Positions 16,252 to 24,657 of a DNA stretch of 64,000 nucleotides are shown one piece after another. Each line of letters begins with the position of its first letter. The stretch's first letter is position 1. The notes beneath the pieces were generated by a model. The model saw only the letters and a program-made list of their open reading frames with translations, was not told the DNA's origin and did not search any database. The stretch spans positions 1-64,000 of the forward strand of contig CANPVZ010000015.1 in NCBI GenBank assembly GCA_947581855.1. The letters are read 5' to 3'. The translations under genes were made by a program, and so were the position numbers. Source of the DNA: an uncultured Phocaeicola sp. (GTDB lineage Bacteria; Bacteroidota; Bacteroidia; Bacteroidales; Bacteroidaceae).

Positions 16252-16571
16252 CTATTCCTTTTTTGAAGCTCGTTTCCTTGTCTTCAAACTCAAATTCTGT
16301 AATGCTTTCCCCAATTTATCTTCTTTGGCCAACCATAGAATATTATCGTCAAGTTGCAAGGTATACAAAACATGCAAGTAAATACCGATTGCCACAGTCG
16401 GTGCGCCTTTCTCTATTCGGGATACGGTAAACGGAAAACAGGTGCACGTTCAGCCACCTGAGCCATGCTCAAATTTCTGCGTAAGCGAGCCAGTTTAATC
16501 TGTTCCCACACGACCGCCATCTTCTGCTCCAGTTTTCGGGGCAATTTAGTCCCCATTGTATTCTTTGTCAT
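16252..16571 (-). pseudogene. Frameshifted HipB-like XRE regulator
   Basis: The minus strand from ATG at 16571 reads MTKNTMGTKLPRKLEQKM and on into an HTH (LARLRRNLSMAQVAERA). It then leaves frame near 16436-16446. In the next frame it continues FPFTVSRIEKGAPTVAIGIY and ends with KTRKRASKKE at the TAG of 16252-16254. Adding one base where CGTGCACCTG would be CGTGCAACCTG restores one 106-residue HTH protein of the HipB-associated type. No hipA partner lies beside it; the ATPase gene follows instead. A sequencing error cannot be excluded. Confidence 0.8.
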
Positions 16572-16575
16572 ATTC

Positions 16576-16628
16576 AATACATCATGTAATATGCAAACAT
16601 AGCGTTTTTATTTATTTAATGATGTATT
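16576..16628 (-). promoter_or_regulatory. Inverted repeat and -7 box upstream of the HipB-like pseudogene
   Basis: Perfect arms AATACATCAT (16576-16585) and ATGATGTATT (16619-16628) bracket TATGTTTG on the minus strand (16594-16601), a consensus -7 box. The arms are 33 bases apart, so they could be two half-sites of an autoregulatory operator. Confidence 0.6.
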
Positions 16629-16689
16629 AATAATAAAGATAAGAGTATTCCATAAATACAGATTCTTAAATCTCAAACATAACAGCACA

Positions 16690-19600
16690 TTATTCCTCAT
16701 CATAATCTTCTGATGCTTCCTTAAATAATTCTAAAAAATCTGCATCAGACATTTCATTCTCTAATATTGCCTGTTCAGCCTCTTCATTTGATGTCAATCC
16801 ATCCTCATCATTTTTCTTTTTCAGTGCAGTTATCCGTGTTGAATTCACTTCGGGTAATTCTCTTTCTATTACTCTCATAGGCTGTATAACTGTTACTTCA
16901 TTTTCAGACCGATACAGGTATGATGCAGAAAGCTCTTTAATAATAGATTTCATTTCATCTATTCTGAGAAGTTTTTCACCTAGCACATAGTAGAACATCA
17001 CATAACCATTTCGCTTCAGATAATCATTCAAAATATCTCTTCGTACAAAAAGTCCACGAATATAATTATTGTGATCTGTATTTAAAGCCGCAACGCTACC
17101 ATCTATAGCCTTTATCACGCCTCTTATCTCTGAACAATAAAGTCCCATCTGTTCCATCACTTCTACACAAGGCATATATGCCGTACTGAAAAATTCATTT
17201 TCTTCATCAATTCCTTCCCAATCTTCTTGCAGTTGTGCTTCATACGACAATTGTATATTGCAAGGACAATCATACGGACGAGACCAAACCTCATGTTCGA
17301 TTGATGATTTATACACATCAGCCCAAGGATAATCATTCCAAAGAAACTCTATCATTCCCCGACGCTCAGGCATCCATCGCCCATAGAAATTTTTATTTTT
17401 CAACCAATTAGCGAACTTTTCAGCATCTTCTTGTTTCACGAAACATGCATTACTGAACAAAAATATCTCTTTTTCCTTTTCCTTAGAAGTATCATACCCC
17501 ATAAGCATAACGTATTCTACCCCTTGAAGTTTTGCCAGATATCTAAAGTCCGGCAAGTACTCGTCCATATTTATCCAATTTTCTTTTTCTTTACCTTTAA
17601 TTAGCTGTATTTCTATTCCAGTAAATCCTGTTTGGGGTTTATACTTATATTCCACATCAAGCGTCGGGTCAAAACGAGATATTTCTGCACTATTCCACGG
17701 ATATGGATTAGGTATCAAGTCTTTCTCTTCGGCTTTGTCGCTGTAGTAGTATTGATCTTTCGAAGTACGACAGGCATCCATCAGATGAGCATTCATTCTA
17801 TGCCATGCTAACCATTGAAACTTCTTTCCTATTCTTTCTTGGTCATTATGCGATCTATCAGGTGAGTATTTCCCATTGTCCAAATAACCTAACTTGTCAT
17901 TCCAGCCCAACACCTTCACAATATAATAGGCCATTTTTGCCATAATATCATGAAGAGAAACACCTTGGTACTTTCCGTCTTCTGTTGGTAGAAAATAATC
18001 ATTGCTGGAGTGTCTGTTGTTAGTCCCAATAATATAACGGTTAAAGTCCTCAAAACCGAATAGAGAGTGATACATCCTAATTGACCCCTGTTGCAGACCA
18101 AAATAATCTTGCGCTATATGATGGTATTCAGGAATGGTACTTTCATCTATAGGTTGTGGTTTGAATGGTGTCCTGATACGTTTCCAATAGTCACATGCTT
18201 CATCCAAATAGTATGCTCGCTCTATGATTTTCAGTGTCCATTGGCGAACGATTAAATCTTGTGGCACTGTCTCCTCACGCTCATAATAGAGATAGAATAT
18301 GCAACATGCAATAGCAGCGGTCAGTTCTTTATCCCGAGAAGGTAGCACTACGCCGCAGACAGCACAATATAGTCCACCTAACACATATGGGTCATTGACA
18401 TTCTCAAACAATCTTATCAACCATAAAATTAGCGTCTGATGTATCTGGAGTATCTTTCTAAGCTTCCTGATGATAATCGCTCTGAACTTGGGGTGAGAAG
18501 AACTGAGCATCCATGTAATACATATCAGATATTCCCTCTCGCCATCACTCACCTCTAATGTACAATCTTGTTCCAGAGGCACCTCTCCTATATAATTATC
18601 ACCATACATTTCGTACATCCGGTTGACATAGCGTGTCCATATCAGGTCTCTGCACCCCACCGTTGGGTAGGTTTTCAACTTCTCGTGTATCTGTAAAGCC
18701 TCATCCAATGTCACCTCATCGAATTTTTGTACAAGACGCAAGGGGTTGACCTTATCGTTGTCAAGCCGCAGTAGAATTGATATAAGCTGCTGATCGGTTA
18801 TATCCGACTCCATTAGGAAGTCATAATAGAGTTCATACAACGAACCTCCTTTCTGTATCAGCCTCTCGTCATAAACTTCCAGTCCTTTATGATACCAGCA
18901 GTCAAACAGAGCTTTGACTGCTGTCCTGAATTTCTCGGACGGCACTGTAATATTCCGCTCCAAATACTTTCTCTCGTCATCTATCCACCGCAATAGTCCC
19001 TTCACATCCATCTTCGACTGCAACAACTCACCTGCCTTGTAGTAGTCACCCAAGTTTTCATATTCAAACATCACTGCGGGTTCACCTGTGTGTGAACGGT
19101 CGTCTAAAAGCAGATTAGCTGTCAGGCACGCATGCAGCAGGTCTTTCTCCCACAGCCTGTATGGAGCCATGCGTTGTCCGTATAGGCGAGCCTTGTGCCG
19201 CGTTATAGGGTTAAAATGATCATTAAAAACGCTATAGTTAGCCAACTTTGACAAATATTTATCTGCAATATTTAGTTCCGGGTCTTCATCCACCATATCC
19301 GTCACCTTTTCATTCTTTTTGGCCACATATCTTTTGTACAGCATCTGCTTGTTGACGTGGCGTCTTTCATCTTCTGTTAGTGAATGGAAGGTCTCACAGA
19401 ATATCTTCAGGAACAGTGGGTTCTTGAACGCTTCTATCCGATGGTTTCGGTAACGTTGATCAATACCATACTCTTCAAAGTAATCATCAATAGCTTTAGC
19501 CTTATTTACAAATCCCTCTATTATTTGTATGTGCCACTTCTTACTTTCCAAAAGGTCATTCACCTCTTTGTCGAAAGGTATCCTAACGGAAATAATGAGC

Positions 19601-20967
19601 CGAATATGGTCATAGTTTTCCAGTTCCACGCGTAATGCACCAAGATGATTATTCCAGTAGCTACATCCCAAACCTTCATTGATAGCATCTATCACTATCA
19701 CAGCATAGCGACCACGGTTTTTCAACTCTTGATTGAAATCCACAAAACTCATCTCCTGACAAACCACGTCTCGAATATAGCTGATAGCAGACTGGTAAGC
19801 ATTGAAGTCCGTTCCAAAGAAAAGATATATATTTGTCTTGGTTTGATTCTTTAGGGCATATTCACATAAACTATGTGTCTTGCCGGAACCTGCTTTCCCT
19901 ATCAAACAAAGGTTCTTTGTTTCAGTAAAATTAAGTCGTTCAAAATCTTCTTCTTTCAGTTCATAGACAATTTCATTCAGTTTCCTCAGTTTGTCACTGT
20001 ATCCTCCAGACCTGAAAGGACGCTCTCTTTCTATATAATCATAGCAGCGTTTCAGAATGCTACAACCATCGGCCATCAATATATCAATATCCAGATCTTG
20101 CCATATTTTCAGCTTGTTTTGAATCATCTCCTTCATATGGTCAGGAAGTTTACTGATACATTCTGACAACGTCGCTGCCTTCTTGGCACTTTCTTCTAAT
20201 TGTTGCTTATCCGAAATATTTTCAAGTATCTTTTCTAAGTCCCTATTCTCTTGATGCAACTTGGGCATATATCTGCCATGAACCATAGCCACGGCATCTT
20301 TGCAAAGCTGATAGCTACGGCCAGTACCCATAGTGGTAATATCGTCTGTAGCCCAGTCGGTATCATAACAAATGCCTTTATTGTCAAGATGTTCTTTAGC
20401 CTTTGATACCGATAGGTAGCTCAGGGTCTCATTTATCTGAAGGACAATGATACCTGTCACCCTGCCAGACATACTGACCACGGGTGAACCAGACAAACCA
20501 TCGAAATTGTGTAGAGCCAATTTATCATCACGTATCAGGGTGCGGTTGTTCCATACACCCCCTTCTATCTCAAGTCGGTTTCTCACCTCCAAATCCACGA
20601 GATTACACCCCATGGCCATTTCTTGTGGATAGCCATATACACGAAGGGGCATGTTCTTCACATACACGTCACACAATAAGGTCATATACTCCGTTGCATG
20701 ATAATCTGCTTCTGATACTACGGTCAGCAATGCCAAATCAATAGCATTTCCCGGAATTGACAGCTCTTCTCCCTTACACAACAGGGATTGTCCAGCCACA
20801 TCAATATAAATAGCGGCAGGTGCCGCCACACTTTGGAAATGGGCTTTCACCACATGGCGAGCTGTTAGCAACTGTGTGTCGCTGATAAAAAAGGCCGTTC
20901 CCTGCTCCGATTCGCAGTGTACAGGCACCACTAATGTTTCTACTGTTTTACCATTCAAATAACTCAT
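16690..20967 (-). CDS. AVAST type 1-like fusion: trypsin-like protease + STAND NTPase
   Basis: A 1,425-residue predicted defence sensor-effector. Residues 1-200 form a trypsin-like serine protease with His38 (LLTARHVV), Asp77 (GNAIDLAL) and Ser159 (FDGLSGSP). A helical linker leads to a STAND NTPase with Walker A GKAGSGKT (about 357-364) and Walker B VIVIDAINEG (about 423-432). The remaining 900 residues are helical and repeat-like, the expected target-sensing part, with an acidic tail. Known AVAST type 1 loci combine an MBL protein, a protease and a STAND NTPase; here protease and NTPase are one chain. It overlaps the MBL gene by 20 bases. All key residues appear intact. Confidence 0.85.
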   Translation of the reverse strand: MSYLNGKTVETLVVPVHCESEQGTAFFISDTQLLTARHVVKAHFQSVAAPAAIYIDVAGQSLLCKGEELSIPGNAIDLALLTVVSEADYHATEYMTLLCDVYVKNMPLRVYGYPQEMAMGCNLVDLEVRNRLEIEGGVWNNRTLIRDDKLALHNFDGLSGSPVVSMSGRVTGIIVLQINETLSYLSVSKAKEHLDNKGICYDTDWATDDITTMGTGRSYQLCKDAVAMVHGRYMPKLHQENRDLEKILENISDKQQLEESAKKAATLSECISKLPDHMKEMIQNKLKIWQDLDIDILMADGCSILKRCYDYIERERPFRSGGYSDKLRKLNEIVYELKEEDFERLNFTETKNLCLIGKAGSGKTHSLCEYALKNQTKTNIYLFFGTDFNAYQSAISYIRDVVCQEMSFVDFNQELKNRGRYAVIVIDAINEGLGCSYWNNHLGALRVELENYDHIRLIISVRIPFDKEVNDLLESKKWHIQIIEGFVNKAKAIDDYFEEYGIDQRYRNHRIEAFKNPLFLKIFCETFHSLTEDERRHVNKQMLYKRYVAKKNEKVTDMVDEDPELNIADKYLSKLANYSVFNDHFNPITRHKARLYGQRMAPYRLWEKDLLHACLTANLLLDDRSHTGEPAVMFEYENLGDYYKAGELLQSKMDVKGLLRWIDDERKYLERNITVPSEKFRTAVKALFDCWYHKGLEVYDERLIQKGGSLYELYYDFLMESDITDQQLISILLRLDNDKVNPLRLVQKFDEVTLDEALQIHEKLKTYPTVGCRDLIWTRYVNRMYEMYGDNYIGEVPLEQDCTLEVSDGEREYLICITWMLSSSHPKFRAIIIRKLRKILQIHQTLILWLIRLFENVNDPYVLGGLYCAVCGVVLPSRDKELTAAIACCIFYLYYEREETVPQDLIVRQWTLKIIERAYYLDEACDYWKRIRTPFKPQPIDESTIPEYHHIAQDYFGLQQGSIRMYHSLFGFEDFNRYIIGTNNRHSSNDYFLPTEDGKYQGVSLHDIMAKMAYYIVKVLGWNDKLGYLDNGKYSPDRSHNDQERIGKKFQWLAWHRMNAHLMDACRTSKDQYYYSDKAEEKDLIPNPYPWNSAEISRFDPTLDVEYKYKPQTGFTGIEIQLIKGKEKENWINMDEYLPDFRYLAKLQGVEYVMLMGYDTSKEKEKEIFLFSNACFVKQEDAEKFANWLKNKNFYGRWMPERRGMIEFLWNDYPWADVYKSSIEHEVWSRPYDCPCNIQLSYEAQLQEDWEGIDEENEFFSTAYMPCVEVMEQMGLYCSEIRGVIKAIDGSVAALNTDHNNYIRGLFVRRDILNDYLKRNGYVMFYYVLGEKLLRIDEMKSIIKELSASYLYRSENEVTVIQPMRVIERELPEVNSTRITALKKKNDEDGLTSNEEAEQAILENEMSDADFLELFKEASEDYDEE

Positions 20968-22141
20968 ACTCTTGTTCAGTAATGATAGTTTTTACACCTA
21001 ATTCGCGTTTTACTTCCTCGTTTAACTCATTCATCTTTTCCGTGATTGTACACTGGCGGCTGAAAACTATCAGTTTTGCTTGATCGTCTTTATGTTTTTC
21101 TGCTATTCTTCCAAACGTTCCCCATGCAGGATACTTTTCCCCCTTTCCTCCGGGTATGAAATATATATGTGAATTGATGCGATTAAGCAAAGTTTTGCTG
21201 CTATTTCCATTACTTCCATGGTGTGACACTTTAATGGCATCACACTCCATAGGTTTTGCTTGGTCCTTGTATTTGTTGTCAATAGTTTCCTCAATAATAT
21301 CGGCAAAAGCATCACCAAGCATCGCTATCTTATGTTCACCACATTCCAGCATAAATGCTATAGACGAACAGTTGGTGTCAGAGTCATCGGCGCCCTCTTC
21401 CTTGGCTTGCTTCCTTACAAATGCCGCATTATAGACAGGTGTATTTTGGGCGGAAATCTGCTTAACACCAAACTGTTCCTGATAGGCATCTACTAACCTT
21501 ATCAGCAATTCTTGTAATTCTTCAACATTTTCTATACTTTCACTCCATGTTTGCATGAAATATTTGTCAAAAGCCTCTTTGAATTTATTTTCAATAGCTT
21601 TTAGTGCATCTTGTTTGGGTGCAAGAAAAACAATCTTACCATAATCTCCGGGTATATAAAAGTCTTCTGTATTACACATAATATATTCTGTTCTCCACAC
21701 TTTTTCAAGTTTATTATTGCAAAGGATAGTCTGAGCAAGTGTTTTTCCTTGTATTGCAGTGATTTCTCGGTAATTGATAGCATCAAACTCTACGGGCAAT
21801 GCCTTTTGTATTTGTTTTAGGATTGTTTTCTGCTGATCATTAAGTGCTACATATTCTGCATCTTCTGTCCGTCTATAACAGTTATACCATATTTCCCCGA
21901 CGGTTAGACCTTCGTGTTTTTTTAGCATAGTGGCTATTCCCTGTATGTGATCACCATCTATGTGAGTGGCTATCAATAAATCTATATGATTATGTAGTGT
22001 GTTTTGCAAGTATTCTCTCAAGGATTCAGTGTAGCTACCACAATCTACCATAATCACATATTGCTCCCCTTCATCCTTTACAAGACGAATAATGTTACAA
22101 TCACCAATACCAGCATCAAATGAACGAAAATAACATTTCAT
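20948..22141 (-). CDS. Metallo-beta-lactamase-fold protein of the AVAST-like system
   Basis: A 397-residue MBL-fold hydrolase of the ComEC/competence-like subgroup. The metal motif is ATHIDGDHIQGI (His60, Asp62, Asp64, His65), preceded by the strand and Asp of VIMVDCGSY (about 30-37). A later KVSHHGSNGN supplies the distal histidines and IAMLGDA supplies the bridging aspartate. There is no membrane segment or signal. It is the upstream partner of the protease-STAND gene and overlaps it by 20 bases. By analogy to Avs1A it may act as the effector or a processing hydrolase when the NTPase senses a phage protein; the substrate is unknown. Confidence 0.87.
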   Translation of the reverse strand: MKCYFRSFDAGIGDCNIIRLVKDEGEQYVIMVDCGSYTESLREYLQNTLHNHIDLLIATHIDGDHIQGIATMLKKHEGLTVGEIWYNCYRRTEDAEYVALNDQQKTILKQIQKALPVEFDAINYREITAIQGKTLAQTILCNNKLEKVWRTEYIMCNTEDFYIPGDYGKIVFLAPKQDALKAIENKFKEAFDKYFMQTWSESIENVEELQELLIRLVDAYQEQFGVKQISAQNTPVYNAAFVRKQAKEEGADDSDTNCSSIAFMLECGEHKIAMLGDAFADIIEETIDNKYKDQAKPMECDAIKVSHHGSNGNSSKTLLNRINSHIYFIPGGKGEKYPAWGTFGRIAEKHKDDQAKLIVFSRQCTITEKMNELNEEVKRELGVKTIITEQEYELFEW

Positions 22142-22216
22142 AATTTATCCGGAATTTTATATTTACCAATCTATTTAATTTATGCAAATTGAAACGATAG
22201 ACAATATTTACTCTTC

Positions 22217-23319
22217 TTAAAATGTCCAAATATGATCATTGCCACGAATATATTTCTCTATTCTTGCAAACTCAACAATTGTTTTTTTTCTGTCCATCCC
22301 AGCCTTTACCGCCACAGCAAATAAATCCTCCTTTGTAGGTTCGATACTATCATTGATTGAAGTGGTGCGGAATCCGTTTATTCCATCGCTTGGCAACAGG
22401 TCGTATGCCGGTGCAAAATGCCAGTCGCCATCACAATAGATAAATGCAAAGTTTTTCGCATGGTCATCTTTATTGTCATTCAGATAATTGAACACCATAA
22501 GACGATACACTTTCCACATTTCAGCTACATTATGTGTCAATGCTGCACATACTTTAAAGATATGTAAGTAGTCGATACTTGGCAGCCGGTAATCAGCACC
22601 TATCAGCCCGGCAACACTTACCACATGTAATTTTCATTCGGTATACGGTCAAATCGCTCCACACCGAAATACTTATTCTCAAAAAGTCGTGTTTCCGGCA
22701 TCTCAATTCCACACTCTTTAGCAAGAAGCGAATAACGGTATTCATCCTCACCAATCTGTTTGGAATCTCTCTTTGCTCGGAATTTTACCAACCATTCTTT
22801 CCCATCATAACGAGTAAAGATTTTGGGACGAGCACCACCCGGAGAACCACCTCTATATTGAAACTCCTCAATTCCCTCTCCGTTATAATTGTCGCTATCA
22901 AGAATCTGTTCCGCCTCTAATGCCAATTTTTCAAAATCTGCGTACTCTTGCTTTGATACAACACTCTTGTCTGGACGAAATTCCAATGCACCGCGTCCAG
23001 TAGAACCGACCAACGCAAGACGGTCAAGTAGTGACAATGTTCGTGGATTAATTCCGTTCCGCTGCAAGTATCTATCAAGAATTAGCAATCCCCACCCATC
23101 AGGCAAACAATCATCAAAAACACCGAATCCACCATCAAACGGACGAGGTTTTGCTATAAATACCCCTCTGCGCAATGGCAACTCAAACGGAGATATGGAA
23201 AAACCAAAATTGAGCCACTCTGCCGAATATTCAAACGCACATAAACTCTCTTTGGTCAAAGCCACTCTGCCAACCAGTCTATTATCATATATTACCTCTA
23301 TTTGTTTTATACTATTCAT
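22217..23319 (-). pseudogene. hipA: HipA-family toxin kinase, broken by a 1-base frameshift
   Basis: The N-terminal frame (ATG at 23319, overlapping the hipB stop) carries HipA features such as RGGSPGGARPKIF (about residue 155) and FGVERFDR, then stops at YMW. The other frame continues at once with VSVAGLIGADYR, DNKDDHAKNFAF (catalytic D-x-x-K-N) and FAPAYDLLPS. Inserting one base near 22624-22628 makes NENYHVVSVAGL and a single chain of about 367 residues. HipA kinases phosphorylate glutamyl-tRNA synthetase in E. coli; targets of this clade are unknown. The break probably disarms the toxin; an assembly error is the alternative. Confidence 0.85.
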
Positions 23320-23629
23320 TTTTCTTCCCTCTTTTACGAGTAACACTTTGCTCATTCAATACATCATCTAATGACTGATATTGCTTCTGCGCAAAAAGAG
23401 CGTCAAATTCAGAGAGTGCATTCAAGGCAAATCCAACTTGAAGCAATCCCCTCAGCGAAATTTCTCCTGTCTGCTCAAATCTACGATATGTGGCAAACTT
23501 GACCCCTGCTCTTGTAGCCAACCCCTCTTGTGTCAAATCCAGTTCAAGCCGCCTTGCTTTAACCCTTGATGCTATCTGCAATGCAACCTCGCTCGGACTG
23601 GCAATATTAAACGCTAATATATTATTCAT
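23312..23629 (-). CDS. hipB: HipB-type XRE antitoxin/regulator
   Basis: A 105-residue HTH protein from the ATG at 23629. The helix-turn-helix spans about residues 20-65 (RRLELDLTQEGLATRAGVKFATYRRFEQTGEISL). The C-terminal part (DALFAQKQYQSLDDVL) is the usual HipB tail. Its stop overlaps the hipA start by 8 bases, the standard antitoxin-toxin order. It should bind its promoter (-7 box at 23673-23680) and neutralise HipA. The antitoxin is intact while the toxin is frameshifted. Confidence 0.87.
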   Translation of the reverse strand: MNNILAFNIASPSEVALQIASRVKARRLELDLTQEGLATRAGVKFATYRRFEQTGEISLRGLLQVGFALNALSEFDALFAQKQYQSLDDVLNEQSVTRKRGKKNE

Positions 23630-23672
23630 ATTACTATAATAATCAAATCTACAACCAAAATATTGTTCATTA

Positions 23673-23680
23673 CAAAGATA
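23673..23680 (-). promoter_or_regulatory. Bacteroidetes -7 promoter box of hipBA
   Basis: TATCTTTG on the minus strand, 44 bases before the hipB ATG. The same transcript could continue through hipA into the AVAST-like genes, because only 75 bases separate hipA from the MBL gene. Confidence 0.65.
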
Positions 23681-23695
23681 CAAACAAATCCTCAT

Positions 23696-24657
23696 TCACA
23701 CATCATATCAGAGAATGAATTTTGCTTGCCAAAAGAAAAAACGACTTTACTTTATCCTCGTATTCGTATATACGCACATTAAAGTAAAGCTAAAAAAAGG
23801 GAAAGAAAGAGATGGCTGCGCCAGAGTTGAACTATACTTGCCAATTTTTTCTTTTGGCTGCAATAACAAGTTAAAATATCCGTGAACCCATCTACGATTT
23901 TGCAGCCACAACCAGCGAAATAATCACCGATATGCTTTATCTTTGCGAACCGGATATTACAAGGGCTAAAAGGGCGATTTCCCTCTTTTTTCCCTCCGTT
24001 TGAAGACAAACTAAGGTTAAAAACGTTAAATCTTCGATTTTCGGCGAAAAAACAAGTAAATTTTTGAGGCTTCTATCTTTTAAGCTATAAACTATTGATA
24101 ATCAATTAGCATAATATGCTGTATCGGCAAGTGAGGAAAACTTTCAAACGATTAATGAATATTACATTTTATAGTTAAAGCGCTCTTTGCGAGTGCTTTT
24201 TCTTTTTGTCGGTTATTAACGAGATTCTTGTTTTTAACCGTTTTCGTGCCATTCTTCGTATCATCTTTGCACTGCAACAGAAATGGAAGAATTTTAGTGA
24301 GCAAGGTAGCACATGAATGAGATACCTTGATACGCGATGAGACATTTTTGGCGAAATAATAGACGAAATAAACGCAATAGAAAAGTAAAAACTCACAATT
24401 ACCCCAAAATAGCAAAAACTGATGCAGGTAAGTAAACTCTAAATATATAAGGTGAAATGTTCATCTCTACGAATAGGAGCAGTGAAAAATATTTCGGTCA
24501 GTATAAAAAATATTTTGTTATTTATTTCTGAATATCAGTAACTTGCTAATTATTATTAAACGGTACTGAAAAAATGTTATAATAATATGATGCTCTATAT
24601 GTAATTTATGTTTACCTTCGTGACGTCTTGCAATTTTGCAAGAAGAAAACATTATAT
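23696..24657. other. Gene-poor boundary of the defence island
   Basis: About 960 bases with no gene I can support. Features seen are an inverted repeat CTTTACTTTA (23745-23754)/TAAAGTAAAG (23780-23789) and a consensus plus-strand -7 box TATCTTTG at 23938-23945. After the box come AGGG/CCCT arms and a T6 run (about 23970-23992) that could end a very short RNA. Two minus-strand frames of 76 and 87 codons (23779-24009, 24152-24415) lack recognisable domains. A near-consensus box TACCTTCG lies about 40 bases before the fimbrillin ATG. It could hold an attachment site or remnants of an integration event. Confidence 0.4.

Noticed and set aside
22889-23371. 160-codon plus-strand frame opposite hipA
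   Set aside because: The minus strand carries clear HipA motifs; the plus frame is incidental.
23809-23860. Possible tRNA 3' end (GAGTTGAAC-like stretch) as an attachment site
   Set aside because: No acceptor stem, D-arm or anticodon arm could be folded around it.
24628-24657. Upstream extension of the fimbrillin-like gene
   Set aside because: The extra ten residues precede a normal lipoprotein signal that starts at 24658.
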